Shown: positions 44,098 through 53,413 of the stretch, one piece after another | Numbering within the stretch: the first letter of the stretch is position 1 | How the letters are laid out: each line of letters starts with the position of its first letter | Assembly: GCF_964030845.1 (NCBI RefSeq) | Contig: NZ_OZ034983.1 | Coordinates: forward strand, 2,852,001-2,916,000 | Source: Candidatus Fukatsuia endosymbiont of Tuberolachnus salignus | GTDB taxonomy: Bacteria > Pseudomonadota > Gammaproteobacteria > Enterobacterales > Enterobacteriaceae | Length of the DNA: 64,000 nt | Reading direction: 5' to 3' | Position numbers and translations under genes: made by a program | Notes under the pieces: model-generated | What the model was told of the DNA's origin: nothing | The model's input: the letters and a program-made list of their open reading frames with translations, nothing else | Databases searched by the model: none

Positions 44098-45588
44098 TCA
44101 GCGCTTAGGCGACAAGTTTAATATAGCTAGCTCATCCCAAATTTCATCGATATAAGCGCAAACCTTTTGATCCATTTTAATCGGACGCCCCCATTCACGT
44201 GGAGTTTCTACCTTCCATTTATTAGTCGCATCGATCCCCATTTTCGATCCCAATCCAGACACCGGAGAAGCAAAATCCAAATAATCGATCGGAGTATTTT
44301 TTATCAACAGCGTATCACGCACCGGATCCACACGGGTCGTCATTGCCCAAATAACATCATTCCAGTCGCGAGCATTGATATCATCATCACAAACAATAAT
44401 AAATTTAGTGTACATAAATTGGCGTAAAAATGACCAGACTCCCATCATTACTTGCCTGGCGTGACCGGCATATTGCTTCTTTATCGTCACCACGGCGATA
44501 CGATAGGAGCACCCTTCTGGTGGCAGATAAAAATCAACAATTTCTGGAAACTGTTTTTGTAAAATAGGAACGAACACCTCATTTAATGCCACCCCCAGCA
44601 CCGCCGGTTCATCAGGTGGTCGACCGGTATACGTTGAGTGATAAATCGCATTTTGTCGTTGCGTTATGTGGGTAACAGTAAAAACAGGAAACTTATCTAC
44701 TTCATTATAGTATCCAGTATGGTCGCCGTAGGGACCTTCTGGCGCCATTTCGCCTTGCTCAATATAGCCTTCCAGCACTATTTCAGCACTAGCAGGAACC
44801 TCAAGATCGTTAGAAAGACATTGGGCAACTTCCGTTCTCTGACCACGTAGCAAACCAGCGAACGCATATTCGGATAAGGTATCCGGCACCGGGGTGACCG
44901 CTGCAAGAATGGTCGCAGGATCCGCACCCAAAGCAACCGCCACCGAAAAATGTTTACCGGGATTTTTTTCGCACCATTGTTGATAATCCAAGGCACCACC
45001 ACGATGGGGTAACCAACGCATAATCAATTTATTTTTTGCCAGCAGCTGTTGACGATAAATACCCAAATTTTGCCGTGTCTTTTTGGGATCCGCACCTCGG
45101 GTAATGGTTAACCCCCACGATACCAGCGGTGCTACATCGTCCGGCCAACAGTGCATGATCGGAATACGGTACAAATCAACATCATTTCCCTGCCAGATTT
45201 GCTCCTGACAAGGTGCTTTAGCGATACGTTTGGTGGGCATATTGAGCACTTGCGTAAATTTTGGCAAATCATTAAGCCAAGCACGGAAATTTTTTGGTGG
45301 TTCCGGTTCTCTTAAGAAAGCTAATAATTCGCCTACATTACGTAAAGCGCTCACATCTTCCTGCCCCATACCCAACGCCACTCGTTTGGCAGAACCAAAC
45401 AGGTTACACAACACTGGTATCTTGTAGCCGGTAGGATTTTCAAACAACAACGCAGGCCCGCCGGCACGCAAAGTGCGATCGGCAATCTCAGTCATTTCCA
45501 GATAGGGATTAATCGGCTGATGGATACGTTTAAGTTCCCCCTCCCGTTCAAGCAATTTAATAAATTCACGTAAATCTTTGTATTTCAT
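44098..45588 (-). CDS. ubiD: prenylated-FMN dependent UbiD decarboxylase
   Basis: A 496-residue enzyme that decarboxylates 3-octaprenyl-4-hydroxybenzoate in ubiquinone synthesis. Motifs include ADRTLRAGGPALLFENPTGY, MAPEGPYGDHTGYYNEVDKF, STYTGRPPDEPAVLGVALNE and NARDWNDVIWAMTTRVDP. ATG 45586-45588 matches the E. coli MKYNDL start but has a weak ribosome site. An in-frame ATG at 45619-45621 has a better site (GAGGAAG) provided by the neighbouring transposon-like end, giving 11 extra residues. Confidence 0.94.
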   Translation of the reverse strand: MKYKDLREFIKLLEREGELKRIHQPINPYLEMTEIADRTLRAGGPALLFENPTGYKIPVLCNLFGSAKRVALGMGQEDVSALRNVGELLAFLREPEPPKNFRAWLNDLPKFTQVLNMPTKRIAKAPCQEQIWQGNDVDLYRIPIMHCWPDDVAPLVSWGLTITRGADPKKTRQNLGIYRQQLLAKNKLIMRWLPHRGGALDYQQWCEKNPGKHFSVAVALGADPATILAAVTPVPDTLSEYAFAGLLRGQRTEVAQCLSNDLEVPASAEIVLEGYIEQGEMAPEGPYGDHTGYYNEVDKFPVFTVTHITQRQNAIYHSTYTGRPPDEPAVLGVALNEVFVPILQKQFPEIVDFYLPPEGCSYRIAVVTIKKQYAGHARQVMMGVWSFLRQFMYTKFIIVCDDDINARDWNDVIWAMTTRVDPVRDTLLIKNTPIDYLDFASPVSGLGSKMGIDATNKWKVETPREWGRPIKMDQKVCAYIDEIWDELAILNLSPKR

Positions 45589-45621
45589 ACTTATTATTTT
45601 AATCTTCCCAAGGTAAGCCAT

Positions 45622-46400
45622 TTTGACTTCCTCACCGCCCTAAAGGGCGAGGATCCCTACTGTATTCAGACCGAAGTCTGACTCACTTCGATGGGTTTTT
45701 GTTTCATCGAGCAATCCCGCATGCCCTGCGGTACTGATTGCCGTCATAGCTATGCCAAAGCTGCCGCTGTCAGCCACGGCATTTTAACACATGTTAGTTG
45801 GAAAACCGCACTTATATCCCCGTCCTGAAGAACCATAGGTATCTACACATTTTCAAACTGGCCCAGGGCTCTTGCCACCATCCGGGTCAGTTCTTCGCCA
45901 GCACACACGCCATACTCGCTATCAGTAACCTACGCAGCACTACATCCGCATTTGCACTGAAGCCAGGCCTTCACGTTATGCCCTGCACCTTTTATATGGG
46001 TCTGCGAGGCAGATGTGCCGTCTTTCGGCGTTGAGTGACAAACCGTACTGTCTATCAACGTCTAAGCTAGAGGGGCAACCATCAAGCCGGAGGCGGCATC
46101 AACCAGCAGGCTACTTTGTCGTTCATACCCTACATCCCTGCCGTGACTCATCTGCAGGCGGTTCTGCTTTTTATGATGCGATTGGAACTGTAAATGTGAC
46201 CCGTCATGAATCTCACGAGGGCGTATGAATGTGGGCTGGAAGCAATGCCCTCACGGGCGAGCGTCATGACCGAAGCGTTGAGTTGGCTGAAGGTAATACG
46301 GTCATTGTTGAAAAATCGCCAGACAGCCTGAGTGGGGGCTGTGTAGATACCTATGCCTGAAGAACTAAAGGGGAGGGGATTTAGGGCACGCTGGATAAAC
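45622..46400. mobile_element. degenerate transposon-like relic (possibly IS200/IS605-type)
   Basis: A non-coding stretch between ubiD and rpsO. It begins with a hairpin CCTCACCGCCCTAAAGGGCGAGG (20-base core ACCGCCCTAAAGGGCG near 45631), like the end structures of IS200/IS605 elements. CATAGGTATCTACACA (45834-45849) recurs inverted at 46340-46355, and CCTGAAGAAC lies beside both copies. No intact ORF remains; fragments on the plus strand do not clearly match a transposase. The family is uncertain. truB, usually before rpsO, is missing. Confidence 0.4.
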
Positions 46401-46482
46401 TTTCTCGTTAGTCGTAGCTGTCTTTATTATTAATGCCTTGCAAAATAGCGTTAGTTTCGAGGTTTATTAATAAACGGTTATC

Positions 46483-46511
46483 TTGCGATCCCTAATACCA
46501 AGGAGTAGAAT
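46483..46511 (+). promoter_or_regulatory. rpsO promoter
   Basis: TTGCGA (46483-46488), 17-base spacer and TAGAAT (46506-46511), about 70 bases upstream of rpsO. The position resembles the known rpsO P1 promoter of E. coli. Confidence 0.65.
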
Positions 46512-46583
46512 GGCGCAGTTTTGTCCTAGGTTGCTGAATTAGAGATCGGCACCTGTCTTAATTTCATTACCTGGAGTGACATA

Positions 46584-46853
46584 ATGTCTCTAAATGCTGA
46601 AACAAAAGCTAATATTGTTGTTGAGTTCGGTCGTAATGCTAACGACACCGGTTCCAGTGAAGTTCAGGTCGCGCTTTTGACTGCTCAAATTAATCATTTG
46701 CAAGGTCATTTTACCGAACACAAAAAAGATCACCATAGCCGTCGTGGCTTGCTGCGTATGGTGGCCAGGCGCCGTAAGCTTTTAGACTACCTAAAACGCA
46801 CAAAGGTAGAGTCTTATTCTACTTTGATTGAAAGTTTAGGTTTACGTCGCTAG
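46584..46853 (+). CDS. rpsO: 30S ribosomal protein S15
   Basis: An 89-residue primary 16S rRNA binding protein, E. coli length. VEFGRNANDTGSSEVQVALL and HHSRRGLLRMVARRRKLLDY are the rRNA-contact segments. S15 also represses its own mRNA through a leader pseudoknot; the leader is present but I did not fold it. pnp follows after a terminator. Confidence 0.98.
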   Translation: MSLNAETKANIVVEFGRNANDTGSSEVQVALLTAQINHLQGHFTEHKKDHHSRRGLLRMVARRRKLLDYLKRTKVESYSTLIESLGLRR

Positions 46854-46870
46854 TTGACCTGATTTCGTAA

Positions 46871-46900
46871 AAAAGGGGGCCAATTTTAGGCCCCTTTTCT
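46871..46900 (+). terminator. rpsO terminator
   Basis: GGGGGCC-AATTTTA-GGCCCC followed by TTTTCTTC, 17 bases after rpsO. Partial read-through would feed pnp, as in E. coli. Confidence 0.8.
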
Positions 46901-46953
46901 TCTGACGATCGCCTCACGATCAAACACCCTCGTTAAGTAATAAGGATGCTATT

Positions 46954-49119
46954 TTGCTAAACCCGACTATCCGTAAGTTCCAATACGGCCAACATACTGT
47001 GACCATTGAAACCGGTATGATGGCGCGCCAGGCAACGGCAGCCGTAATGGTCAGCGTCGATGATACCGCAGTATTTGTCACCGTTGTCGGTCAAAAAAAA
47101 GCCAAGCCAGATCAAAATTTCTTCCCGCTAACAGTTAATTATCAAGAACGAGCTTATGCCGCCGGGCGTATCCCAGGCAGTTTCTTCCGCCGTGAAGGTC
47201 GCCCGAGTGAGGGTGAAACCTTAATTTCACGTCTTATTGACCGCCCGATTCGTCCGTTATTTCCAAAAGGCTTTCTTAACGAAGTCCAGGTTATTGCGAC
47301 TGTTGTGTCGGTAAATCCAGAAATTAATCCGGACACCGTCGCAATGATAGGAGCGTCTGCCGCTCTTTGCCTTTCAGGGATCCCATTTAATGGCCCCATA
47401 GGTGCAGCGCGTGTTGGTTTTATTGACAATCAATATGTACTTAACCCGACGACGACAGAATTAAAAACCAGTCGTCTCGATTTGGTCGTTGCCGGCACTG
47501 CTGACGCAGTATTGATGGTTGAGTCAGAAGCCGATATCTTAAGCGAAGATCACATGCTAGGTGCCGTAGTTTTTGGTCATCAGCAACAACAAATTGTCAT
47601 TGAAAACATCAACGCTCTGGTTGCAGACGCCGGCAAAACCAAATGGGAATGGCAACCAGAAGAAGCTGACCGGGAATTATACGAATTCGTTGAGGGGTTA
47701 GTCACCAAATCTCTTGGAGATGCTTACTGCATTATCGAAAAACAAGAACGTTATGCTGAAGTCGATGCCATCAAAGCTAAAATCATTGACGAACTATTAG
47801 AGAAAGATGAAACCTTGAATGTATCGGAAATTCAAGACATTTTGGGCAGCATTGAAAAAAAACTGGTTCGTGATCGTGTATTAACAGGTAAACCACGTAT
47901 TGATGGCCGTGAAAAAGATATGATACGTAGCTTGGATGTACGTACTGGTGTTTTGCCCCGTACTCACGGGTCTGCGCTCTTTACCCGTGGTGAAACTCAG
48001 GCGCTGGTTACGGCTACCCTAGGCACCGCCCGTGATGCGCAAAGTATCGATGAGCTTATGGGGGAGCGTACTGATACATTCCTGCTACATTATAATTTCC
48101 CTCCCTACTGTGTCGGTGAAACCGGAATGGTGGGATCACCCAAACGCCGTGAAATCGGTCATGGTCGTTTGGCGAAGCGTGGCATGTTAGCCGTGATGCC
48201 AGATCAAAAGGTCTTCCCTTATACTATACGTGTCGTTGCAGAAATCACCGAATCTAATGGTTCCTCTTCGATGGCCTCTGTTTGTGGCGCTTCTTTGGCG
48301 TTGATGGATGCCGGTGTACCGATCAAAGCGGCTGTCGCTGGGATTGCTATGGGCTTAGTCAAAGAGGGTGAAAATTTTGTTGTCCTGTCGGATATCCTTG
48401 GAGATGAAGATCATCTCGGTGATATGGACTTTAAAGTAGCCGGTAGCAGTGAAGGGATCACAGCACTGCAAATGGACATTAAAATTGAAGGTATCACCCG
48501 TGAAATCATGCAAAAAGCACTGAATCAAGCAAAAGGAGCACGTTTACATATTCTAGGGGTAATGGAAAAAGCAATTAGTACCTCTCGTAGTGATATTTCA
48601 GAATTTGCACCTCGTATTCATACCATTAAGATCAATCCTGATAAAATCAGGGAAGTTATTGGTAAAGGAGGTTCAGTGATCCGTTTATTAACTGAAGAAA
48701 CCCGCACCACTATTGAGATTGAAGATGACGGCACCATCAAGATTGCAGCAACGGACAACGAAAAAGCAAAATATGCTATCCGCCGTATCAACGAAATTAC
48801 CACCGAACTTGAGATTGGATGTATCTATTCAGGTAAAGTCACCCGTATCGTTGATTTTGGTGCTTTTGTTGCCATTGGGAGCGGTAAAGAAGGCCTGGTT
48901 CACATTTCTCAAATCACTGATAAACGTGTAGATAAAGTGACTGATCATCTGCAAATGGGGCAAGAAGTATCGGTTAAAGTGATGGAAATTGATCGTCAAG
49001 GCCGTGTACGTCTTAGCATCAAAGAAGCCCTCAGTACCCCTAATGGTACTGTCTCCAATCCAGAAAACCTGAGCTCGAATTCGGATATAGAAACAGACAA
49101 TGCCCCTAAAGCAGAATAA
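46954..49119 (+). CDS. pnp: polynucleotide phosphorylase
   Basis: A 721-residue exoribonuclease of the degradosome. It has two RNase PH domains (FFRREGRPSEGETLISRLID; THGSALFTRGETQALVTATL), a KH domain (VIGKGGSVIRLLTEETRTTI, where E. coli has G for the R) and an S1 domain (SGKVTRIVDFGAFVAIGSGK). The start is TTG at 46954 with AAGGAT upstream; E. coli pnp also starts with UUG. The C-terminal tail is variable. nlpI follows. Confidence 0.97.
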   Translation: MLNPTIRKFQYGQHTVTIETGMMARQATAAVMVSVDDTAVFVTVVGQKKAKPDQNFFPLTVNYQERAYAAGRIPGSFFRREGRPSEGETLISRLIDRPIRPLFPKGFLNEVQVIATVVSVNPEINPDTVAMIGASAALCLSGIPFNGPIGAARVGFIDNQYVLNPTTTELKTSRLDLVVAGTADAVLMVESEADILSEDHMLGAVVFGHQQQQIVIENINALVADAGKTKWEWQPEEADRELYEFVEGLVTKSLGDAYCIIEKQERYAEVDAIKAKIIDELLEKDETLNVSEIQDILGSIEKKLVRDRVLTGKPRIDGREKDMIRSLDVRTGVLPRTHGSALFTRGETQALVTATLGTARDAQSIDELMGERTDTFLLHYNFPPYCVGETGMVGSPKRREIGHGRLAKRGMLAVMPDQKVFPYTIRVVAEITESNGSSSMASVCGASLALMDAGVPIKAAVAGIAMGLVKEGENFVVLSDILGDEDHLGDMDFKVAGSSEGITALQMDIKIEGITREIMQKALNQAKGARLHILGVMEKAISTSRSDISEFAPRIHTIKINPDKIREVIGKGGSVIRLLTEETRTTIEIEDDGTIKIAATDNEKAKYAIRRINEITTELEIGCIYSGKVTRIVDFGAFVAIGSGKEGLVHISQITDKRVDKVTDHLQMGQEVSVKVMEIDRQGRVRLSIKEALSTPNGTVSNPENLSSNSDIETDNAPKAE

Positions 49120-49249
49120 AACCTGACGCAAAGTAAATAGCGTTTTACCCTAGACCTCTGGTGCTCAACCGTAACGAATTGGAGAAAGTTCTTATCGAAG
49201 CAAAAAGATGAAGGATATTTGTGCCATGTCTATCTTCGGGAGTTGAAAA

Positions 49250-50134
49250 ATGAAATTTCTCTTACGCTGGTGTTATTTCACAGTAGCGATCATATTGGTA
49301 GGATGTAGCGACCGTGATTGGCGTAAAGACGAAATTTTAGCCACCCCAATCCAAGCTACATTGCAGCAGGAAGTCGTTTTAGCTCGAATGGAACAAATCC
49401 TCATCAGCCGAACATTAACAGATGATGAACGCGCACAGCTTTTATATGAACGCGGAGTACTGTATGATAGCCTCGGGCTACGAGCATTAGCGCAAAATGA
49501 TTTTTCGCAAGCGTTGGCTCTTCGTCCTGATATGCCAGAGGTTTTTAACTATCTGGGCATTTATTTGACACAGGCAGGCAACTTTGATGCTGCTTATGAA
49601 GCGTTTGATTCTGTGTTAGAGCTTGATCCAACTTACAATTACGCACGTTTAAATCGGGGTATTTCGCTGTATTACGGTGGTCGTTTTCTGTTAGCGCTGA
49701 AAGATTTGCAAGCGTTTTATGAAGACAATCCAAATGATCCCTTCCGTTTGTTGTGGCTGTATCTGGTAGAAAGTGAAATCGATACCAAAGCAGCCAGGGT
49801 GGCGTTGCAACAGCGTTATGAAAAATCGGATAGAGGGCAATGGGGATGGAATATTATCGAGTTTTACCTTAGCAAAATCAGCGAAAAAACCTTGCTGAAA
49901 GAGCTTAAGGAAGATGCGATAGATAACACTTCTCTCGCTGAACACCTCAGTGAAACTAACTTCTATTTAGGTAAATATTACCTGAATCAGGGAGATAAGA
50001 GCACCGCTTCCGCGTTGTTTAAACTGACGGTAGCTAACAATATCCATAATTTTGTTGAGCACCGCTATACATTGTTGGAGTTGGCACTTTTGAGCCAAGA
50101 GCAAGACGATCTGTCGGAATCGTACCAACAATAG
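49250..50134 (+). CDS. nlpI: lipoprotein NlpI
   Basis: A 294-residue outer-membrane lipoprotein adaptor that brings the Prc protease to MepS and scaffolds peptidoglycan enzymes. The signal peptide ends at the lipobox ILVGC. TPR repeats are visible (LLYERGVLYDSLGLRALAQN; PEVFNYLGIYLTQAGNFDAA; YARLNRGISLYYGGRFLLAL). Its TAG stop is made of the TA target and the first base (G) of a small repeat element, so the last residues may differ by little from the ancestral protein. Confidence 0.95.
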   Translation: MKFLLRWCYFTVAIILVGCSDRDWRKDEILATPIQATLQQEVVLARMEQILISRTLTDDERAQLLYERGVLYDSLGLRALAQNDFSQALALRPDMPEVFNYLGIYLTQAGNFDAAYEAFDSVLELDPTYNYARLNRGISLYYGGRFLLALKDLQAFYEDNPNDPFRLLWLYLVESEIDTKAARVALQQRYEKSDRGQWGWNIIEFYLSKISEKTLLKELKEDAIDNTSLAEHLSETNFYLGKYYLNQGDKSTASALFKLTVANNIHNFVEHRYTLLELALLSQEQDDLSESYQQ

Positions 50135-50188
50135 ACCTCTTTCAAAACCTTGGTGAGTGAGGCATTGTCGGAGGTTTCGAAAGAGGTC
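50134..50188. repeat. 55-base TA-flanked element at the nlpI stop
   Basis: GACCTCTTTCAAAACCT at the left and AGGTTTCGAAAGAGGTC at the right, with TA on both sides (50132-50133, 50189-50190). Its ends are intermediate between those of the IS5-type element (GACCTCTTCGGAAACT) and the main family (GACTTCTTGCAAAACC). Confidence 0.8.
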
Positions 50189-50380
50189 TACTAACTGACA
50201 AGCAACTATTATCCTGATATATCTTGGTTTTTATCAATGAAAATCATCTTGACAAAGGGTGGTTTTGTTGTTTGTTTTATAATCTAAATCGAGCCAGTTA
50301 ACACTTTTCAATGAAAATGACAGAAAATTTCTTCGACGAGTTATGTAGACTGGCCGCCATTGTTAATGAGGCATTTGTAC

Positions 50381-52270
50381 ATGACTACTGAGTTTGAAAC
50401 CTCTTTTACTGCTTTGGGGCTGTCTGCTCCTATTCTTACTGCTCTCACTGATTTGGGATATGAAAAACCCTCTCCAATCCAGCTGCAGTGTATCCCACAG
50501 CTATTAAACGGCCGCGATGTTCTCGGCATGGCACAGACGGGTAGTGGTAAAACCGCGGCCTTCGGGTTGCCCCTATTGCATAATATTAAAGCGGATCTCA
50601 AATCTCCACAAGTACTGGTTCTAGCACCAACACGTGAGTTAGCCATTCAGGTTGCTGAAGCATTGACCGATTTTTCTAAACATATTAAAGGCGTTAATGT
50701 CGTCGCACTCTATGGTGGTCAACGTTACGATATTCAATTACGTGCTCTGCGCCAAAAACCACAAGTTGTCGTTGGCACCCCAGGCCGCCTGCTAGATCAC
50801 CTAAAACGTGGTAATCTTGACCTGTCTAGCTTGAGTGGATTAGTGCTGGATGAAGCCGATGAAATGCTACGCATGGGTTTTATCGAAGACGTAGAAACCA
50901 TCATGGCGCAGATCCCGGCGGAGCATCAAACAGCCCTGTTCTCTGCCACTATGCCAGATGCCATTCGTCGTATTACTCGCCGCTTTATGAAAGAACCACA
51001 AGAAGTCCGTATTCAATCAAGCATGACGACTCGCCCCGACATTAGCCAAAGCCATTGGATGGTTTACGGTGGTGTACGTAAAAATGAAGCACTAGTACGT
51101 TTTCTGGAATCTGAAGATTTTGATGCAGCCATCATTTTTGTGCGCACAAAAAATGCAACACTGGAAGTCGCTGAAGCTTTGGAACGTAGTGGCTACAACA
51201 GCGCAGCCTTGAACGGTGATATGAATCAGGCACTACGTGAGCAGACGTTAGAGCGTTTGAAAGACGGTCGCCTGGATATTTTGATCGCCACTGATGTCGC
51301 GGCTCGTGGCTTAGATGTCGAACGTATCAGTTTAGTCATTAACTACGATATCCCAATGGATGCAGAATCTTATGTTCACCGTATTGGTCGTACCGGTCGT
51401 GCCGGTCGTGCAGGTCGTGCTTTACTGTTCGTTGAGCACCGTGAGCGCCGTCTGCTGAGCAATATTAAACGTACAACAGATTCGACCATTACTGAAGTTG
51501 AACTACCCAACGCGAAATTGCTCAGTGAACGCCGTTTAGCTAAATTTTCCGCTAAAGTAGGCCAACAACTGGAAAGCCGTGATTTGGATGAGTATCGCGC
51601 ACTGCTAGCCAAATTGCAGCCGGAAGAGAGCTTTGATATAGAGACGCTGGCAGCAGCATTGTTGAAAATGGCACAGGGTGAGCGGCCGCTTATTCTACCG
51701 CCTGAAGCACCGCGTCCGCGCCATGAAGCACACCATCGTGATCACAGTAGGGAACGCCGTCGTGATAATCGAGAAGGTGGCGACCGCCCAGCACGACGTG
51801 AGCGTCGCGATATCGGCGATATGGAATTATATCGTATTGAAGTGGGTCGTGATGATGGTGTTGAAGTGCGTCATATCGTTGGTGCTATCGCTAACGAAGG
51901 TGATATCAGTAGCCGTTATATCGGTAACATTAAATTGTTTCCCGCATATTCAACCATCGAACTGCCAAAAGCAATGCCAAAGGATATCTTGTCACATTTC
52001 ACTCGCACCCGCATTTTGAATAAACCTATGAATATGCAACTGTTAGGTGACGTACAGCCGCGGGAGCGCGAACGCAATGAGCGTCGTGGTGGTGGTCGCC
52101 CATTTGGTGCTGAAAATGCTGCTCCGCATCGTTCTTACGGTGGTGAGCGTCGTGAAAATAACGGCCGGCGTGGTCATAATAACGGTCGTGATACGCTACG
52201 TTTCACGCCTCGTGGTGGCGATGCGGCAGTTTCTGCGGCACCAGTACGGCCTCGCTTTGCTGATGTATAA
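50381..52270 (+). CDS. deaD: ATP-dependent RNA helicase DeaD (CsdA)
   Basis: A 629-residue DEAD-box helicase for ribosome assembly and mRNA decay in the cold. Motifs: Q-motif GYEKPSPIQLQ, Walker A MAQTGSGKTAAF, PTRELA, DEADEMLRMG, SATMP, ATDVAARGLDVE and HRIGRTGRAGRAG. The C-terminal half has the DbpA-like RNA-binding domain (YRIEVGRDDGVEVRHIVGAI) and an Arg/Gly/Asn-rich tail. ATG 50381 gives MTTEFETSF, matching the family; ATGAGG precedes it. Downstream of nlpI as in E. coli. Confidence 0.96.
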   Translation: MTTEFETSFTALGLSAPILTALTDLGYEKPSPIQLQCIPQLLNGRDVLGMAQTGSGKTAAFGLPLLHNIKADLKSPQVLVLAPTRELAIQVAEALTDFSKHIKGVNVVALYGGQRYDIQLRALRQKPQVVVGTPGRLLDHLKRGNLDLSSLSGLVLDEADEMLRMGFIEDVETIMAQIPAEHQTALFSATMPDAIRRITRRFMKEPQEVRIQSSMTTRPDISQSHWMVYGGVRKNEALVRFLESEDFDAAIIFVRTKNATLEVAEALERSGYNSAALNGDMNQALREQTLERLKDGRLDILIATDVAARGLDVERISLVINYDIPMDAESYVHRIGRTGRAGRAGRALLFVEHRERRLLSNIKRTTDSTITEVELPNAKLLSERRLAKFSAKVGQQLESRDLDEYRALLAKLQPEESFDIETLAAALLKMAQGERPLILPPEAPRPRHEAHHRDHSRERRRDNREGGDRPARRERRDIGDMELYRIEVGRDDGVEVRHIVGAIANEGDISSRYIGNIKLFPAYSTIELPKAMPKDILSHFTRTRILNKPMNMQLLGDVQPRERERNERRGGGRPFGAENAAPHRSYGGERRENNGRRGHNNGRDTLRFTPRGGDAAVSAAPVRPRFADV

Positions 52271-52291
52271 TGATTAGATTAACTTAAATAA

Positions 52292-52325
52292 TAATAAAAA
52301 CTGGCCTCCGGGCTAGTTTTTATTA
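52292..52325. terminator. deaD terminator (bidirectional-looking)
   Basis: AAAAACTGGCC-TCCG-GGCTAGTTTTT, with A and T flanks on both sides, 22 bases after deaD. Strong symmetric stem with T run. Confidence 0.85.
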
Positions 52326-52426
52326 ATTTATTAAGATCCGTTCACCGGGGTATCAACAAAAAGAACATCATCAGATGGAGGTATGAGATAGATGATTCAC
52401 AACAAATAAGTGGAACAACGGACAAG

Positions 52427-52957
52427 ATGAAGAAAAAATATCAGCTGAGTGATGAGGAACAACAGCTCTTTAAAACATCGATAGTGGGAACTAAAAAGCT
52501 GAAGCAAGATACGTTCATACATCATTACCAGCCTCGAAAACAACAGCAAAAGCAGCCTATTCACCTGTTACAACAACAGATTGCCACCCACTATTATTTC
52601 TCTGATGAATACCAACCACAACTGGATAACGAAGGCCCCACCCGCTACATCCGCCAGGACACTGCACATTTTGAAATCAAAAAACTTCGTCGTGGGGACT
52701 ATTCACCAGATATATTTCTCGATCTACATGGCTTAACCCAAAGGCAGGCCAAACAAGAGCTGGCAGCCATGATTATGGTTTGCAAACACGAACACATACA
52801 TTGTGCCAGTGTGATGCACGGCCACGGCAAACATATTTTAAAACAGCAAATACCACTATGGTTAGCTCAACACCCAGACGTACTGGCATTTCATCAAGCA
52901 CCTAAAAAGTGGGGGGGAAGCGCCGCGCTACTGGTATTGATAGCCTCAGAAGAATAG
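52427..52957 (+). CDS. smrB: SmrB ribosome-rescue endonuclease
   Basis: A 176-residue SMR-domain protein (E. coli yfcN, about 183 residues), which cleaves mRNA at collided ribosomes. The N-terminal hook is MKKKYQLSDEEQQLFKTSIV; conserved core is HFEIKKLRRGDYSPDIFLDL, the DLHG motif, and VMHGHGKHILKQQIPLWLAQ, then FHQAPKKWGGSAALLVL. All catalytic-loop residues are present. The C-terminus is about seven residues shorter than in E. coli. Confidence 0.93.
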   Translation: MKKKYQLSDEEQQLFKTSIVGTKKLKQDTFIHHYQPRKQQQKQPIHLLQQQIATHYYFSDEYQPQLDNEGPTRYIRQDTAHFEIKKLRRGDYSPDIFLDLHGLTQRQAKQELAAMIMVCKHEHIHCASVMHGHGKHILKQQIPLWLAQHPDVLAFHQAPKKWGGSAALLVLIASEE

Positions 52958-53043
52958 GTGCCCCACTCAATGTGTCGTCCGATTTTTGATAAATCACTTG
53001 CGCAACTATATCGCTAAAAGTGGACAATAGGCACCATTTCTCA

Positions 53044-53153
53044 GAGCCTGTTCCAAATCCTCTTGCGCGACGCTGATACTTCGCCAAAAACGAGCATTTT
53101 GAGCTCGTTTTTGACGAAGTATCAGCGAGCACAAAAGACTTCGAACAGGTTTT
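53044..53153. repeat. palindromic dispersed repeat (second family)
   Basis: An approximately 110-base element. The centre is a 25-base inverted repeat (53071-53095 and 53103-53127) with one mismatch and a 7-base loop; its core is CCAAAAACGAGC. Outer ends are GCCTGTTCCAAATCCTCTTG and the complement of ACCTGTTCGAAGTCTTTTG. A related, less symmetrical copy lies at 60891-61060. No ORF. Confidence 0.78.
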
Positions 53154-53413
53154 TAGGCATCATTCGGTGGCTTATGAAGCGTATGTCCGTTTAATCACAG
53201 CGCTATCATAGAAAGGTGAATGAGCAACTCATCAGCACTCACACAAATAGTGTGCCAGTTATTACAAAAAAATAATAACACTATGATTATTTTGATAAAC
53301 TCGTTTTCATCACTGATATAACTTAGTTTATTCAATAAAAAATGTACAACAAAACGCCATTTATGTCTCTATTTGACGACATAAAATAAATGAAAAATTT
53401 AAGTTATTTAAAA
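53154..53413. other. AT-rich gap before the NCS1 permease 3' end
   Basis: About 260 bases between a repeat and the end of the permease gene. I see no gene, terminator of note or repeat end. Confidence 0.4.

Noticed and set aside
46013..46228. 71-codon plus-strand ORF between ubiD and rpsO
   Set aside because: Lies inside the degenerate transposon-like relic; sequence has no clear similarity to a transposase and there is no ribosome site.
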